In this document: piece by piece, positions 26,886-35,189 of the stretch | Layout: the number at the start of each line of letters is the position of its first letter | How positions within the stretch are numbered: position 1 is the first letter of the stretch | Origin: Allobosea sp. Root483D1 | Lineage (GTDB): Bacteria; Pseudomonadota; Alphaproteobacteria; Rhizobiales; Beijerinckiaceae | DNA: 64,000 nt | NCBI RefSeq assembly: GCF_001429505.1 | Contig: NZ_LMJW01000020.1 | Span: forward strand, 530,975 to 594,974 | Direction: 5' to 3' | Program-made: the position numbers and the translations under genes | The notes under the pieces: generated by a model | What the model was told of the DNA's origin: nothing | The model's input: only the letters and a program-made list of their open reading frames with translations | Databases searched by the model: none

Positions 26886-27632
26886 CTAAAGCGCGAAGCC
26901 GCCATCGGCGAGATGGATCTGGCCGGTGGTGTAGCTCGCCTCGTCCGAGCCGAGATAGACCGCGAGCCAGGCGATCTCCTCGGCGGTGCCGAGCCGGCCC
27001 ATCGGCTGGCGATCGACGAAGGCCTGGCGGGCCGCCGCCTCGGTCGTCTTGGTCACCTTGGCGAGCTCGATGATGCGTTGATCGAGCGAAGGCGACTGGA
27101 TCGTGCCGGGGCAGATCGCGTTCGAACGAATGCCCTTCTTGATATAGTCTGCCGCGACCGCCTTGGTCAGGCCGATCACCGCCGCCTTGGTTGCGCCGTA
27201 GACATAGCGGTTCGGGATGCCGCGGACCGAGCCGGCGCCGGAGGCGATATTGACGATCGAGCCCTTGCCGGCGGCGAGCATGCCGGGGACGAAGGCCTTG
27301 ATCGTGCGGTGCATCGATTTGACGTTGAGGTCGAAGGAGAACTCCCAGGCCTTGTCGTCGCACTCAAGGATCGTGCCGTGATGGACGTAGCCAGCGGCGT
27401 TCACGAGGATGTCGATGGTGCCGACCTTCTCGGCGAAGGCCTCGACCGCCTTGGTCGAGAGCACGTCGAGCTTGCGCTTCTTCGCCTTCGGGATGCCGTC
27501 GAGCAGGGCAACGTCCTTGTCGGTCGCCCAGACGGTCGCGCCTTCGGCGACGAAGGCTTCGGCGATCGCCCGGCCGATGCCCTGGCCGGCTGCGGTGACG
27601 ACCGCGACCTTGCCCTTCAAACGTCCTGCCAT
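26886..27632 (-). CDS. SDR-family dehydrogenase (2-keto-3-deoxy-sugar-acid dehydrogenase-like)
   Basis: This 248-aa classical short-chain dehydrogenase has the cofactor motif TAAGQGIGRAIA, NAAGYVHHG, the catalytic Ser in IVNIASGAGS and the YGATK dyad, and a C-terminal GQIHLADGGFAL. The overall pattern resembles the BDH2-like group that includes 2-keto-3-deoxy-L-fuconate dehydrogenase. It heads the SDR - DenD2 - DenD1 set. With the IlvD-type dehydratase nearby it could oxidise a 2-keto-3-deoxy acid; this is inference from context. Confidence 0.85.
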   Translation of the reverse strand: MAGRLKGKVAVVTAAGQGIGRAIAEAFVAEGATVWATDKDVALLDGIPKAKKRKLDVLSTKAVEAFAEKVGTIDILVNAAGYVHHGTILECDDKAWEFSFDLNVKSMHRTIKAFVPGMLAAGKGSIVNIASGAGSVRGIPNRYVYGATKAAVIGLTKAVAADYIKKGIRSNAICPGTIQSPSLDQRIIELAKVTKTTEAAARQAFVDRQPMGRLGTAEEIAWLAVYLGSDEASYTTGQIHLADGGFAL

Positions 27633-27671
27633 GTCGTTTCTTCCCTTAATTGTCCGATTATCGGAGGCTGG

Positions 27672-28118
27672 TTATCGAAGGCTCTTGCGCATGTGGATCA
27701 GCCGGCGATCCGGCAGATCCTCGTAGTGGGTGGTCTGGTAGCCGAGCCGCTCATACCAGCCGATGCGGTCGGCAAGCTTGACGTGGGTGTAGAGGTGGAC
27801 GGCGTCGTGGCCGAGCGCCCGGGCGCGCTCCTCGGTGAAGTTCATCAGTGTCGAGCCGATCTTCTTGCCGGTGGCTGCAGGCGAGACGGCGATGCTCCAG
27901 AGCGTGAACTTCGCCGGCTCCTCCTCGAGCACGAGGACGCCGTCGAGCGCTCCCTCGCTCTCTGCGAGCCAGACCTCATGCTCTGCCAGCACCTGACGAT
28001 AATCGGCGATGCGCGGCAGCGAGGGCACGCCGATGATGCCCTCGTTCGGCAGATAGGCGGCCTGCGTCAGCGCGACGATCGCCGGGATGTCATCCGTCGA
28101 GGCGCGGCGCAGAGCCAT
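27672..28118 (-). CDS. GNAT-family N-acetyltransferase
   Basis: This 148-aa single-domain GNAT begins MALRRASTDDIPAIVALTQAAY and has the acetyl-CoA loop region SPAATGKKIGSTLMNFTEE, close to the usual R/Q-x-x-G-x-G/A pattern, then the C-terminal KLADRIGWYERLGYQTTH. It is the last gene of a four-gene unit (29953 to 27672) in which neighbours overlap or are 1 nt apart. Its acceptor substrate is unknown. Confidence 0.88.
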   Translation of the reverse strand: MALRRASTDDIPAIVALTQAAYLPNEGIIGVPSLPRIADYRQVLAEHEVWLAESEGALDGVLVLEEEPAKFTLWSIAVSPAATGKKIGSTLMNFTEERARALGHDAVHLYTHVKLADRIGWYERLGYQTTHYEDLPDRRLIHMRKSLR

Positions 28119-28119
28119 G

Positions 28120-28794
28120 TCAGGCGGCCCCCGCAGTCTTCATGCAGTCAGCCAGCGAGTTCTTCTGCTGGCCCTGCGCGTCGAAGTTCTCCGGCGCCAG
28201 CCAGTTCCGGAAGGCCTGCCCGACCTTCGGCCATTCACCGTCGAGGACCGAATACCAGGCGGTGTCGCGGTTGGCGCCCTTCACCACCTGGTGCTGGCGG
28301 AAGAGGCCCTCATACTGGAAGCCGAAGCGCAGCGCGGCGCGCTTCGAGGGCTCGTTGAGGTTGTTGCACTTCCACTCATAACGGCGATAGCCGAGCGAGA
28401 AGCCGTAGTCGCCGACGAGATAGACGGCCTCGGTCGCCATGCGCGTGCGCTGCATCGACGGGGAATAGGTGATCCAGCCGACCTCGAAGACGCCGTGCTC
28501 GGGCCTGATCTCCATCATCCAGAGATGGCCCTTGGCCTTGCCGTCGGCTTCGTCGATCACGGCGAAGGGAATGATGCCGGCCTTTCCCGCCATCATCGCC
28601 AGGAGCTCGCCATAGGCCTCGCGGCTTGGCGGAAGTGTCGAGGGCAGCCAATCCCAGACCGAGACATGGCCTTCCATGGCCTGCCAGATGTCGTCGAGAT
28701 GGCGGGCCGGATCGAGCGGCTCGAGCCGGCAATAGCGGCCCTGCAGCACCTTGGCCGGCGGGAAGGAGCGGGGCGTCCAGTCGAGCGTCGTCAT
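28120..28794 (-). CDS. GNAT-family acetyltransferase (RimJ/RimL-like)
   Basis: This 224-aa protein is of the RimJ/RimL type of GNAT. It has GRYCRLEPLDPARHLDDIW at the N-terminus, GHLWMMEIRPEHGVFEVGWI, the acetyl-CoA region QRTRMATEAVYLVGDY, and the hallmark RYEWKCNNLNEPSKRAALRFG. It overlaps the upstream 108-aa gene by 4 nt. This subfamily often acts on proteins or small amines; no target can be named. Confidence 0.88.
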   Translation of the reverse strand: MTTLDWTPRSFPPAKVLQGRYCRLEPLDPARHLDDIWQAMEGHVSVWDWLPSTLPPSREAYGELLAMMAGKAGIIPFAVIDEADGKAKGHLWMMEIRPEHGVFEVGWITYSPSMQRTRMATEAVYLVGDYGFSLGYRRYEWKCNNLNEPSKRAALRFGFQYEGLFRQHQVVKGANRDTAWYSVLDGEWPKVGQAFRNWLAPENFDAQGQQKNSLADCMKTAGAA

Positions 28795-29117
28795 GCCTTG
28801 ATCGTCCTGCGCCAGGCGGTGAAGTCGTGGGTGATCTGCCAGTCCGGGCCGAGCTCGGCGGCGATGGCGGCGGCGAGCGCCGAGCCCTCCGCCTCCCAGG
28901 CGATACGCTCGGCCTCGCCAGCGAAGTCGGAGGCGGCCTCGTTCGCCTCGTCATAGATCGCGTCGAACACGTCCATCCAGCTTTCCAGCCGGTCGGCGAG
29001 ATCGTCGGACAGGCCGACATCGTCGGCATCGACCGGCTTGTGCTTGCCCTTGGCGTCGGTCAGCCAGAGGCCGCTCTTGCCGAGCCATTCCGGGGCGATG
29101 AGAAGCTGTCCGCTCAC
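28791..29117 (-). CDS. Conserved-looking hypothetical protein
   Basis: This 108-aa protein has no signal peptide or membrane helix and is mostly acidic and helical. The N-terminus has an ordered, beta-like segment (LIAPEWLGKSGLWLTD), followed by an acidic helix around residues 35-75 (Asp/Glu/Ala-rich) and a C-terminal GPDWQITHDFTAWRRTI. No family was recognised. It is translationally coupled on both sides (4-nt overlaps with the RimJ-like gene and the ICL-superfamily gene), which shows it is a real gene. Confidence 0.7.
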   Translation of the reverse strand: MSGQLLIAPEWLGKSGLWLTDAKGKHKPVDADDVGLSDDLADRLESWMDVFDAIYDEANEAASDFAGEAERIAWEAEGSALAAAIAAELGPDWQITHDFTAWRRTIKA

Positions 29118-29953
29118 GAGCGCGCCTTCAGGTCGTCGCGGAAGAACGGGTTGAGCGGGGCCGAGGCGCCGTTGCCGGCAAAGCCCTTGAAGCTGCCCTC
29201 GTCCTTGATCAGGCGGGTCGCCTCGATGAAAGCGGCCCAGGCGGCGCGTGCCAGGGCGCCGCCGATCGAGATGCGACGCGCGCCGGCGTCGGCGATTTCG
29301 GACACGCTGAGGCCGAAATCGCCATAGACCAGGGCGTTGACCGGTTTGCCGCCGGCGGCCGCGACGATGGCCCCGATATCAGCGACCGTCCTGGGGCCAG
29401 GGGCGTAGAGCACGTCGGCCCCTGCCTCGGCATAAGCCTCGATCCGGCGGACTGCTTCCTTCAGTGGCTCGGGATGGCCAGTGAGGAAGCATTCGGCGCG
29501 GGCGGTCAGAAGCACGCCGGAGCCGGTCTCGTCGACGGCGCGGCGCGCCGCCTTGATACGCTCGACCGCGAGTTCGAACGGATAGAGCGTCTCGCCTGCG
29601 CGGCCGGTCGCATCCTCGATCGAGAGGCCGGCGACGCCGGTCGCGATGCAGAGCTTGACGTTGGCGGCGACGCCGTCCGGGGTATCGGCATAGCCGTTCT
29701 CGAAATCGGCGTTGACGGGTAAGTCGGGCACCGCCTTCACCAGGTCGACGAGGTGGGCCAGCATCATGTCGCGCGGCACGTCCTGGTCGGCTCGCCCCTG
29801 CGTGAAGGCGAAGCCGGCGCTGGTCGAAGCGAGGGCCTTGAAGCCCTGGCCGCGCAACCAGCGGGCCGAACCCTCGTCCCAGGGGTTCGGCATGACGAAG
29901 CAGCCGGATTCGTGGAGTTTGCGAAACGCGTCGACTTGCGAGCTGTAAGTCAT
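29114..29953 (-). CDS. Isocitrate lyase / PEP mutase superfamily protein
   Basis: This 279-aa TIM-barrel enzyme has FVMPNPWDEGSARWL and ASTSAGFAF near the N-terminus, the metal/substrate motif NADFENGYADTPDGV and SIEDATG. It lacks the KKCGH catalytic loop of true isocitrate and methylisocitrate lyases, so it is more like the oxaloacetate-decarboxylase or phosphonomutase-like branch. The ATG at 29953 is preferred over an upstream TTG. It leads a four-gene overlapping unit and has a LacI-type motif directly at its start. Confidence 0.85.
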   Translation of the reverse strand: MTYSSQVDAFRKLHESGCFVMPNPWDEGSARWLRGQGFKALASTSAGFAFTQGRADQDVPRDMMLAHLVDLVKAVPDLPVNADFENGYADTPDGVAANVKLCIATGVAGLSIEDATGRAGETLYPFELAVERIKAARRAVDETGSGVLLTARAECFLTGHPEPLKEAVRRIEAYAEAGADVLYAPGPRTVADIGAIVAAAGGKPVNALVYGDFGLSVSEIADAGARRISIGGALARAAWAAFIEATRLIKDEGSFKGFAGNGASAPLNPFFRDDLKARS

Positions 29954-29969
29954 TTTAAATCGTTTCAAA
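29953..29969. promoter_or_regulatory. LacI-type operator-like site at start of ICL-superfamily operon
   Basis: TTTTAAATCGTTTCAAA (plus strand) contains AATCGTTT, the AANCGNTT core, in AT-rich flanks resembling LacI-family operators. It touches the start codon of the gene transcribed leftward. Confidence 0.4.
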
Positions 29970-30061
29970 TGAGCTCAGGGGCGTCATACTGTCGCCCCTG
30001 AGCCGATTTGTCAGCCCCGCTCCCACGCATCTGCCGGCGAGGCGCGATGCGCCGCGGGAAT

Positions 30062-30090
30062 GGCCGGCGGCAGGAGTTCCGCCGCCGGCC
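30062..30090 (-). terminator. Perfect 10-bp GC hairpin after the dehydratase gene
   Basis: The arms GGCCGGCGGC (30062-30071) and GCCGCCGGCC (30081-30090) pair perfectly with a 9-nt loop, 11 nt beyond the dehydratase stop. No clear T run follows on the minus strand, so it may be a weak terminator or a 3'-end protector. Confidence 0.45.
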
Positions 30091-30100
30091 TTCGCCTGCG

Positions 30101-31939
30101 TCAGTGGTTGTCGCGCGGAATGCCGAACTTCTTGTGGATCTTCTGGTACTTGACCGCCGGCTTCAGCACCATGCCTTCGGAGAGCTCGTCGACGATCTTG
30201 CGCTGGATCTCCTGCCAGGGCGTCTGGCTCTTCGGATACTTGTAGCCGCCGGCCGCCTTGAGCTCGGCGCGGCGCTTCTCCAGCTCCGCGTCCGAGATCA
30301 GCATGTTGGCGGTGCGCTTCTTCAGGTCGATGCGGACCATGTCGCCGGTCTTGAGCAGCGCCAGCCCACCGCCCGTCGCCGCTTCCGGCGAGGCGTTGAG
30401 GATCGAGGGCGAGCCCGAGGTGCCGGATTGGCGGCCGTCGCCGACGCAGGCGAGCGCGGTGACGCCTTTCTTGATCAGGTAATCCGGCGGCCGCATGTTC
30501 ACGACCTCGGCCGCGCCGGGATAGCCGACCGGGCCGACGCCGCGGATGAACAGCACCGAGTGCTCGTCGATCCCGAGCGCGGGATCGTCGATGCGGTGGT
30601 GGTAATCCTCCGGCCCGTCGAAGACGACGGCCTTGCCCTCGAAGGCCATCGGGTCCTTCGGGCTCTCGAGATAGCGCTTGCGGAACTCCGGCGTGATCAC
30701 CGAGGTCTTCATGATCGCCGAGTCGAACAGGTTGCCGGAGATGTTGAGGAACCCGGCCTCCTTCTTCATCGGCTCGTCATAGGCCTTGATGACCTCGCGA
30801 TCGCCCGTGAAAGCGCCTTCGCAGTTCTCGATATGGGTCTTGCCGTTGGCGGTGATGGCGGGCTTGAGCCTGCCCTTGGCGATCAGCTCGGCGATCACGG
30901 CGGGCAGACCGCCAGCGCGGTAATAGTCCTCGCCGAGATATTCGCCGGCCGGCTGCATGTTGACCAGCAGCGGCGTATCGTAGCCGATCTTGGTCCAGTC
31001 CTCATTGTCGAGCTTGACGCCGATATGTTTGGCGATGGCGTTGACGTGGATCGGCGCATTGGTCGAGCCGCCGATCGCCGAGTTGATGACGATGGTGTTC
31101 TCGAAGGCTTCGCGGGTCAGGATCTTCGAGGGGATCAGGTTCTCCCAGACCATCTCGACGATGCGGCGGCCGGTGAGGTAGGCCATCTCGTAGCGGTCGC
31201 GATAGGGCGCGGGGATCGCGGCGGCGCCGGGCAGGGTCATGCCCATCGCCTCGGCCAGCGCGTTCATGGTCGAGGCCGTGCCCATGGTGTTGCAGTGGCC
31301 GGCCGACGGCGCCGAGGAGGCGACTAGGTCGACGAAGCCGCGATAGTCGATCTCGCCGGCCGCCATCATCTGGCGCGCCTTCCAGACGATCGTGCCCGAG
31401 CCGGTGCGCTCGCCGCGGAAGGAGCCGTTCAGCATCGGTCCGCCGGGCAGCGCGATCGCCGGGATGTCGACGGTCGCAGCCGCCATGATCTGGGCCGGCG
31501 TGGTCTTGTCGCAGCCGGTGGTCAGCACGACGCCGTCGATCGGGTAGCCGTAGAGGATCTCGACCAGGCTGAGATATTGCAGGTTGCGGTCGAGCGAGGC
31601 CGTCGGCCGCTTGCAGGTTTCCTGGATCGGATGGATCGGGAACTCGAAGGGCACGCCGCCCATCTCGCGGATGCCGTCGCGGACGCGATGGGCGAGCTCG
31701 AGGTGGTGGCGGTTGCAGGGGGCGATGTCGGAGCCGGTCTGGGCGATGCCGATGATCGGGCGGCCGGACTGCAGTTCCTCGCGCGACAGGCCGAAATTCA
31801 TGGTCCGCTCGATATAGAGCGCGGTCATGTCGGCATTGGCCGGATTGTCGAACCAGGCCTTGGAGCGGAGCTGCTCCGGCTTGATCTTCCGCACCGGCTT
31901 CTTGCCGTTCGGCGTCTTGCTAGTAGGCGTCTTGGCCAT
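30101..31939 (-). CDS. IlvD/Edd-family sugar-acid dehydratase (L-arabonate dehydratase-like)
   Basis: This 612-aa [2Fe-2S] dehydratase converts an aldonic acid to its 2-keto-3-deoxy acid. Three expected cluster cysteines are visible: APCNRHH, TTGCDKTTP and SAGHCNTMGTAS. The length and the N-terminal LRSKAWFDNPANADMTALYIE agree with pentonate/hexonate dehydratases rather than with IlvD. The ATG after GAGGGA was chosen. An AAATCGATTT palindrome lies 56 nt upstream, a likely operator. It is the key catabolic enzyme of the locus; substrate is inferred only. Confidence 0.88.
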   Translation of the reverse strand: MAKTPTSKTPNGKKPVRKIKPEQLRSKAWFDNPANADMTALYIERTMNFGLSREELQSGRPIIGIAQTGSDIAPCNRHHLELAHRVRDGIREMGGVPFEFPIHPIQETCKRPTASLDRNLQYLSLVEILYGYPIDGVVLTTGCDKTTPAQIMAAATVDIPAIALPGGPMLNGSFRGERTGSGTIVWKARQMMAAGEIDYRGFVDLVASSAPSAGHCNTMGTASTMNALAEAMGMTLPGAAAIPAPYRDRYEMAYLTGRRIVEMVWENLIPSKILTREAFENTIVINSAIGGSTNAPIHVNAIAKHIGVKLDNEDWTKIGYDTPLLVNMQPAGEYLGEDYYRAGGLPAVIAELIAKGRLKPAITANGKTHIENCEGAFTGDREVIKAYDEPMKKEAGFLNISGNLFDSAIMKTSVITPEFRKRYLESPKDPMAFEGKAVVFDGPEDYHHRIDDPALGIDEHSVLFIRGVGPVGYPGAAEVVNMRPPDYLIKKGVTALACVGDGRQSGTSGSPSILNASPEAATGGGLALLKTGDMVRIDLKKRTANMLISDAELEKRRAELKAAGGYKYPKSQTPWQEIQRKIVDELSEGMVLKPAVKYQKIHKKFGIPRDNH

Positions 31940-31994
31940 CCTGTCATTCCCTCTCGCGGCCAGGCGGCCTTCGCGCCGCTTCGGCATCGTCTTT

Positions 31995-32004
31995 AAATCG
32001 ATTT
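31995..32004. promoter_or_regulatory. AAATCGATTT palindrome, candidate LacI operator of the dehydratase
   Basis: This is a perfect 10-bp palindrome with the AANCGNTT core, in the context TTTAAATCGATTTGAT, 56 nt upstream of the dehydratase start. It is the most symmetrical of the LacI-like sites in the locus. Confidence 0.5.
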
Positions 32005-32060
32005 GATCGGCAGGTCATGCCGATCACGGGCAGAACGGCAAGGGCGCTTGCCGCAATCGC

Positions 32061-32075
32061 TGTATGCTGCATACA
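32061..32075. promoter_or_regulatory. TGTATGC-T-GCATACA palindrome, candidate GntR-type operator
   Basis: Seven-base perfect arms surround a single central T. The CATAC half-site resembles operators of FCD-type GntR regulators. It lies ~200 nt upstream of the aminotransferase start and ~120 nt upstream of the divergent dehydratase. Confidence 0.45.
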
Positions 32076-32276
32076 ACGACTTGGCGCACCGTGCCAATCG
32101 CTCGGTGGCGCCTGCACCAGCAAAGGTCGCCACGGCGCAGTTTGCAAGTGTTCCAAATGCGTCCCTGTCCGGACCGGGACGCACGAGGCGCACTTGCGTG
32201 GCCGCCGGCTTTGCGGCCAAGACAGGTTCGGACAGGCGGCGGCGCAAGACCGGCCGCGAGCGAAGAGGAAACCGCC

Positions 32277-33461
32277 ATGACGCTGCACGTCGTCCCTTCA
32301 TTTGGCCGGATCGGCGAGGAGAACGCCTTCGCAGTGCTCGCCCGCGCGACCGAATTGCAGCGCCAGGGCAAGGACATCATCAATCTCGGCATCGGCCAGC
32401 CGGATTTCCCGACGCCGGAGCATATCGTCGAGGCGGCGGTGAAGGCGCTGCGCGACGGTCATCACGGCTACACGCCGGCGAACGGCATCCTGCCGCTACG
32501 CGAGGCGGTAGCGGCCGACCTGCACAAGCGTTTCTCGGTGAACGTCTCGCCGGAGGAGGTGATGATCGTGCCGGGCGGCAAGGTCACCATGTTCATGGCG
32601 ATCCTGATGTTCGGCGAGCCCGGCGCCGAGATTCTCTATCCCGATCCCGGCTTCCCGATCTATCGCTCGATGATCGAATACACCGGCGCGACGCCGATCC
32701 CGGTGCCGATCCGGGAAGAGAACGGCTTTGCCTTCTCGGCTGAGGAGACGCTGTCGCTGATCACGCCGAAGACCAGGCTGCTGATCGTCAACTCGCCGGC
32801 GAACCCGACCGGCGGCGTCACGCCCAAGGCCGAGGTCGACAAGCTCGTCGCTGGTCTCGCCCGCTTCCCGGACGTGGCGATCATGTCGGACGAGATCTAC
32901 GACCAGATGCTCTATGACGGCGAGAAGCATGTCTGCCTCTTGAGCTATCCGGAGATCCGCGACCGGCTGATCCTGCTCAATGGCTGGTCGAAGACCTATG
33001 CGATGACCGGCTGGCGCATGGGCTTCTCGATCTGGCCGAAGCCGCTCTACGACAATGCCCGCAAGCTCGCGGTGAACTCGCATTCCTGCGTCAACGCGCC
33101 GGCGCAATGGGCGGGGCTCGCGGCGCTGACCGGCCCCCAGGACGCAGTCGCGATGATGCTGGCGGAGTTCGACCGACGCCGGAAGGCCGTGGTCGCCGGG
33201 CTCAATGGCCTGCCCGGCGTCTCCTGCATCGTGCCGAAGGGGGCGTTCTATGCCTTCCCGAACGTGTCGCAGACCGGCTGGAAGGCGAAGAAGCTGGCCT
33301 CGGCCCTGCTCGAAGAGGCCGGCGTCGCCACGATCGGCGGGCCGGATTTTGGCGTCCATGGCGAAGGCTATATCCGGCTCTCCTACGCCAACTCGCTGGA
33401 GAATATCGAGCTGGCGCTTGGGCGCATGGGCGATTTCCTCAAGAACGCGAAGGCCGCCTGA
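32277..33461 (+). CDS. Class I/II pyridoxal-phosphate aminotransferase
   Basis: This 394-aa fold-type I PLP enzyme has DIINLGIGQPDFPTPEHI at the N-terminus, the substrate loop NSPANPTGG (residues 172-180), the Asp of SDEIYDQ that holds the pyridine N, and the Schiff-base Lys239 in GWSKTYAMTGWRMGF. It resembles AspC/AlaC-like enzymes of broad amino-acid specificity. The ATG was chosen because GAAGAGGA precedes it; the open frame continues upstream without similarity. It is followed 2 nt later by a NIPSNAP gene. Confidence 0.93.
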   Translation: MTLHVVPSFGRIGEENAFAVLARATELQRQGKDIINLGIGQPDFPTPEHIVEAAVKALRDGHHGYTPANGILPLREAVAADLHKRFSVNVSPEEVMIVPGGKVTMFMAILMFGEPGAEILYPDPGFPIYRSMIEYTGATPIPVPIREENGFAFSAEETLSLITPKTRLLIVNSPANPTGGVTPKAEVDKLVAGLARFPDVAIMSDEIYDQMLYDGEKHVCLLSYPEIRDRLILLNGWSKTYAMTGWRMGFSIWPKPLYDNARKLAVNSHSCVNAPAQWAGLAALTGPQDAVAMMLAEFDRRRKAVVAGLNGLPGVSCIVPKGAFYAFPNVSQTGWKAKKLASALLEEAGVATIGGPDFGVHGEGYIRLSYANSLENIELALGRMGDFLKNAKAA

Positions 33462-33463
33462 CC

Positions 33464-33799
33464 ATGACGATCACCTGCCATCTGCGTTACGTCGTCGACC
33501 CCTATCAGCTCCCGGCCTTCGAGGCCTATGGCAAGGCGTGGATCCGCCTGGTCGAGCGGTTCGGCGGCAAGCACCACGGCTATTTCATGCCGTCGGAAGG
33601 CACCTCCAACGTCGCGCTCGCGATGTTCAGCTTCCCGTCCTTCGCCGCATACGAGACCTATCGCGAGGCCGCGTCCAAGGATGCGGAATGCCTTGCCGTC
33701 GTCGCCGAGAATGACAAGCATCGCTTCATCGTCAGCTATGAGCGCAGCTTCTTGCGGCCGGTCTTCGAGGACGACCAGGGCGTCAAGCGCGCGCCCTGA
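33464..33799 (+). CDS. NIPSNAP-family protein
   Basis: This 111-aa protein has a ferredoxin-like alpha/beta-barrel pattern: TCHLRYVVDPYQLPAFEAYG, then GKHHGYFMPSEGTSNVALAMF, and FPSFAAYETYREAA. The layout matches NIPSNAP domain proteins, whose biochemical role is generally unknown. It starts 2 nt after the aminotransferase stop, so the two are co-transcribed and probably coupled. It is convergent with the MFS gene. Confidence 0.85.
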   Translation: MTITCHLRYVVDPYQLPAFEAYGKAWIRLVERFGGKHHGYFMPSEGTSNVALAMFSFPSFAAYETYREAASKDAECLAVVAENDKHRFIVSYERSFLRPVFEDDQGVKRAP

Positions 33800-33805
33800 T
33801 CGCGG

Positions 33806-35119
33806 TCAGCCGGACGACCTGACGCGCCCCGGCACCAGCCGCACCTTGCGCGGCGCCGCCAGCCAGATCGCCGCTGCCGAGACGAGGCAGCAGGCGATCG
33901 CCAGCAGGAAGGCCAGGCGATAACTGCCGGTGGCGTCGTGGATTGTGCCGGCCAGCCAGGGCCCGGCTGCGCCGCCGCCGAGCAGCGCCACCGTGACCGT
34001 CCCGAAGATCGCGCCGAAATGCGGCCCTTCGAAAATCTCGAAGACGATCGCGCCCATGACCGAGGTCAACGCATAGCCCAGAAAGCCCTGCGTGATCACC
34101 ATCAGGTAGAGCAAAGCGGGTGACGGCGTGTGCTCCAGCGCGATCAGCGCGGCATAGCAGATGGCGAAGCCGAGACAGCCGGCCATCCAGATCCATTCGC
34201 GGCCGATCCGATCGGACAAGGCGCCGAGGCCAATCTGGCCAGGGATGGCGACGGCGCTGACCAGGCCTAGCGCCCAGGCGGCCGCGATTGGGCTGAAGCC
34301 GACCTCGATCAGGTATTTGGTCTGATGGACCTGCACGGCATACCAGGCGATCAGCGCGCAGAAATAGCCGAGCATGATCCACCAGAAGCGCGCGGTGCGC
34401 AGTGCCCGCGCCAGCGTCCATTCGATCGCGACCCAGGCCGGATCGACCACGGCCGCCTTGCGCTGCGCTGCACCGGTGCCGGCCGAGCCCGTCTCGCCGT
34501 CCGGCAGCAGGCCGAGGTCCTGCGGTCTGCGGCGAACGAGCAGATTGAGCGGGCCGAGCACCAGCAGCACGATCAGGCCCATGATCCAGCAGGCGGCGCG
34601 CCAGCCCTCCCGGCTGATGATCGATTGCAGCCACGGCAGGAGCAGCAACGCGCCGACGCCGACGCCGGAAAAGGCGATGCTGATTGCAAAGGCCCGGCGG
34701 CGCACGAACCAGTTCGGCAGGAACAGCGACTGCGCCGAAAAGCTCATCAGATTGGCGCCGCAGCCGACGAGGACGCCGAGCGTCAGATAGAGGTGCCAGG
34801 CCGCGCCGATCGCTGGCGCGAGCAACATTCCCGCCGCCAGCATCGCCACGCCGGTCTCGATCACGACGCGCGGGCCATGCCTGTCCATGACGCGGCCGAC
34901 GAAGGTGCTGGTCACGGCCGAGAGCAGGAAGCCGAACGAGAAGGCGCCCGAGGCGAGTCCACGGTCCCAGCCGAACTCGTCGATCAGCGGCGGCAGCAGC
35001 AGCGAGAACGCCGTGCGCGCGTTGACGGCCACCGCCATGGTGACGAAGGCGATGCCGATGACGAGCCAGCCATAATAGAACGGCAGGCGCGCCGACCAAT
35101 GCGGATTTGGTGATTGCAT
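33806..35119 (-). CDS. MFS transporter
   Basis: This 437-aa protein has 12 predicted membrane helices. It begins FYYGWLVIGIAFVTMAVAVN and has the loop 2-3 motif GRVMDRHGPRVVIE, typical of the monocarboxylate/oxalate-formate antiporter-like MFS branch. A central cytoplasmic loop (RRRPQDLGLLPDGE) precedes the second half. The ATG giving MQSPNPHW was chosen over one 51 nt upstream. Substrate is unknown; an organic acid would suit the family. Confidence 0.92.
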   Translation of the reverse strand: MQSPNPHWSARLPFYYGWLVIGIAFVTMAVAVNARTAFSLLLPPLIDEFGWDRGLASGAFSFGFLLSAVTSTFVGRVMDRHGPRVVIETGVAMLAAGMLLAPAIGAAWHLYLTLGVLVGCGANLMSFSAQSLFLPNWFVRRRAFAISIAFSGVGVGALLLLPWLQSIISREGWRAACWIMGLIVLLVLGPLNLLVRRRPQDLGLLPDGETGSAGTGAAQRKAAVVDPAWVAIEWTLARALRTARFWWIMLGYFCALIAWYAVQVHQTKYLIEVGFSPIAAAWALGLVSAVAIPGQIGLGALSDRIGREWIWMAGCLGFAICYAALIALEHTPSPALLYLMVITQGFLGYALTSVMGAIVFEIFEGPHFGAIFGTVTVALLGGGAAGPWLAGTIHDATGSYRLAFLLAIACCLVSAAAIWLAAPRKVRLVPGRVRSSG

Positions 35120-35189
35120 CCCGCATTGGATGGCCGGAGGCGTCGGGCGGTCAATCCGTGCCCGGCGCACTCCGGCCCTGCGTCACGGG

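Larger units (their letters stand above)
31940..32276. other. 337-nt divergent control region between dehydratase and aminotransferase
   Basis: No gene is seen here. It holds a LacI-type palindrome at 31995-32004 near the dehydratase and a different palindrome at 32061-32075 closer to the aminotransferase side. The rest is GC-rich with no clear motif beyond short GC hairpins around 32160-32220. Confidence 0.6.

Noticed and set aside
26866..27363. Upstream extension of the second DenD-like gene
   Set aside because: It overlaps the SDR gene out of frame; family similarity begins at MHVLISGAAG.
33783..35126. 447-codon minus-strand frame over the MFS gene
   Set aside because: It is a shifted frame of the real MFS transporter, Arg-rich and without membrane helices.
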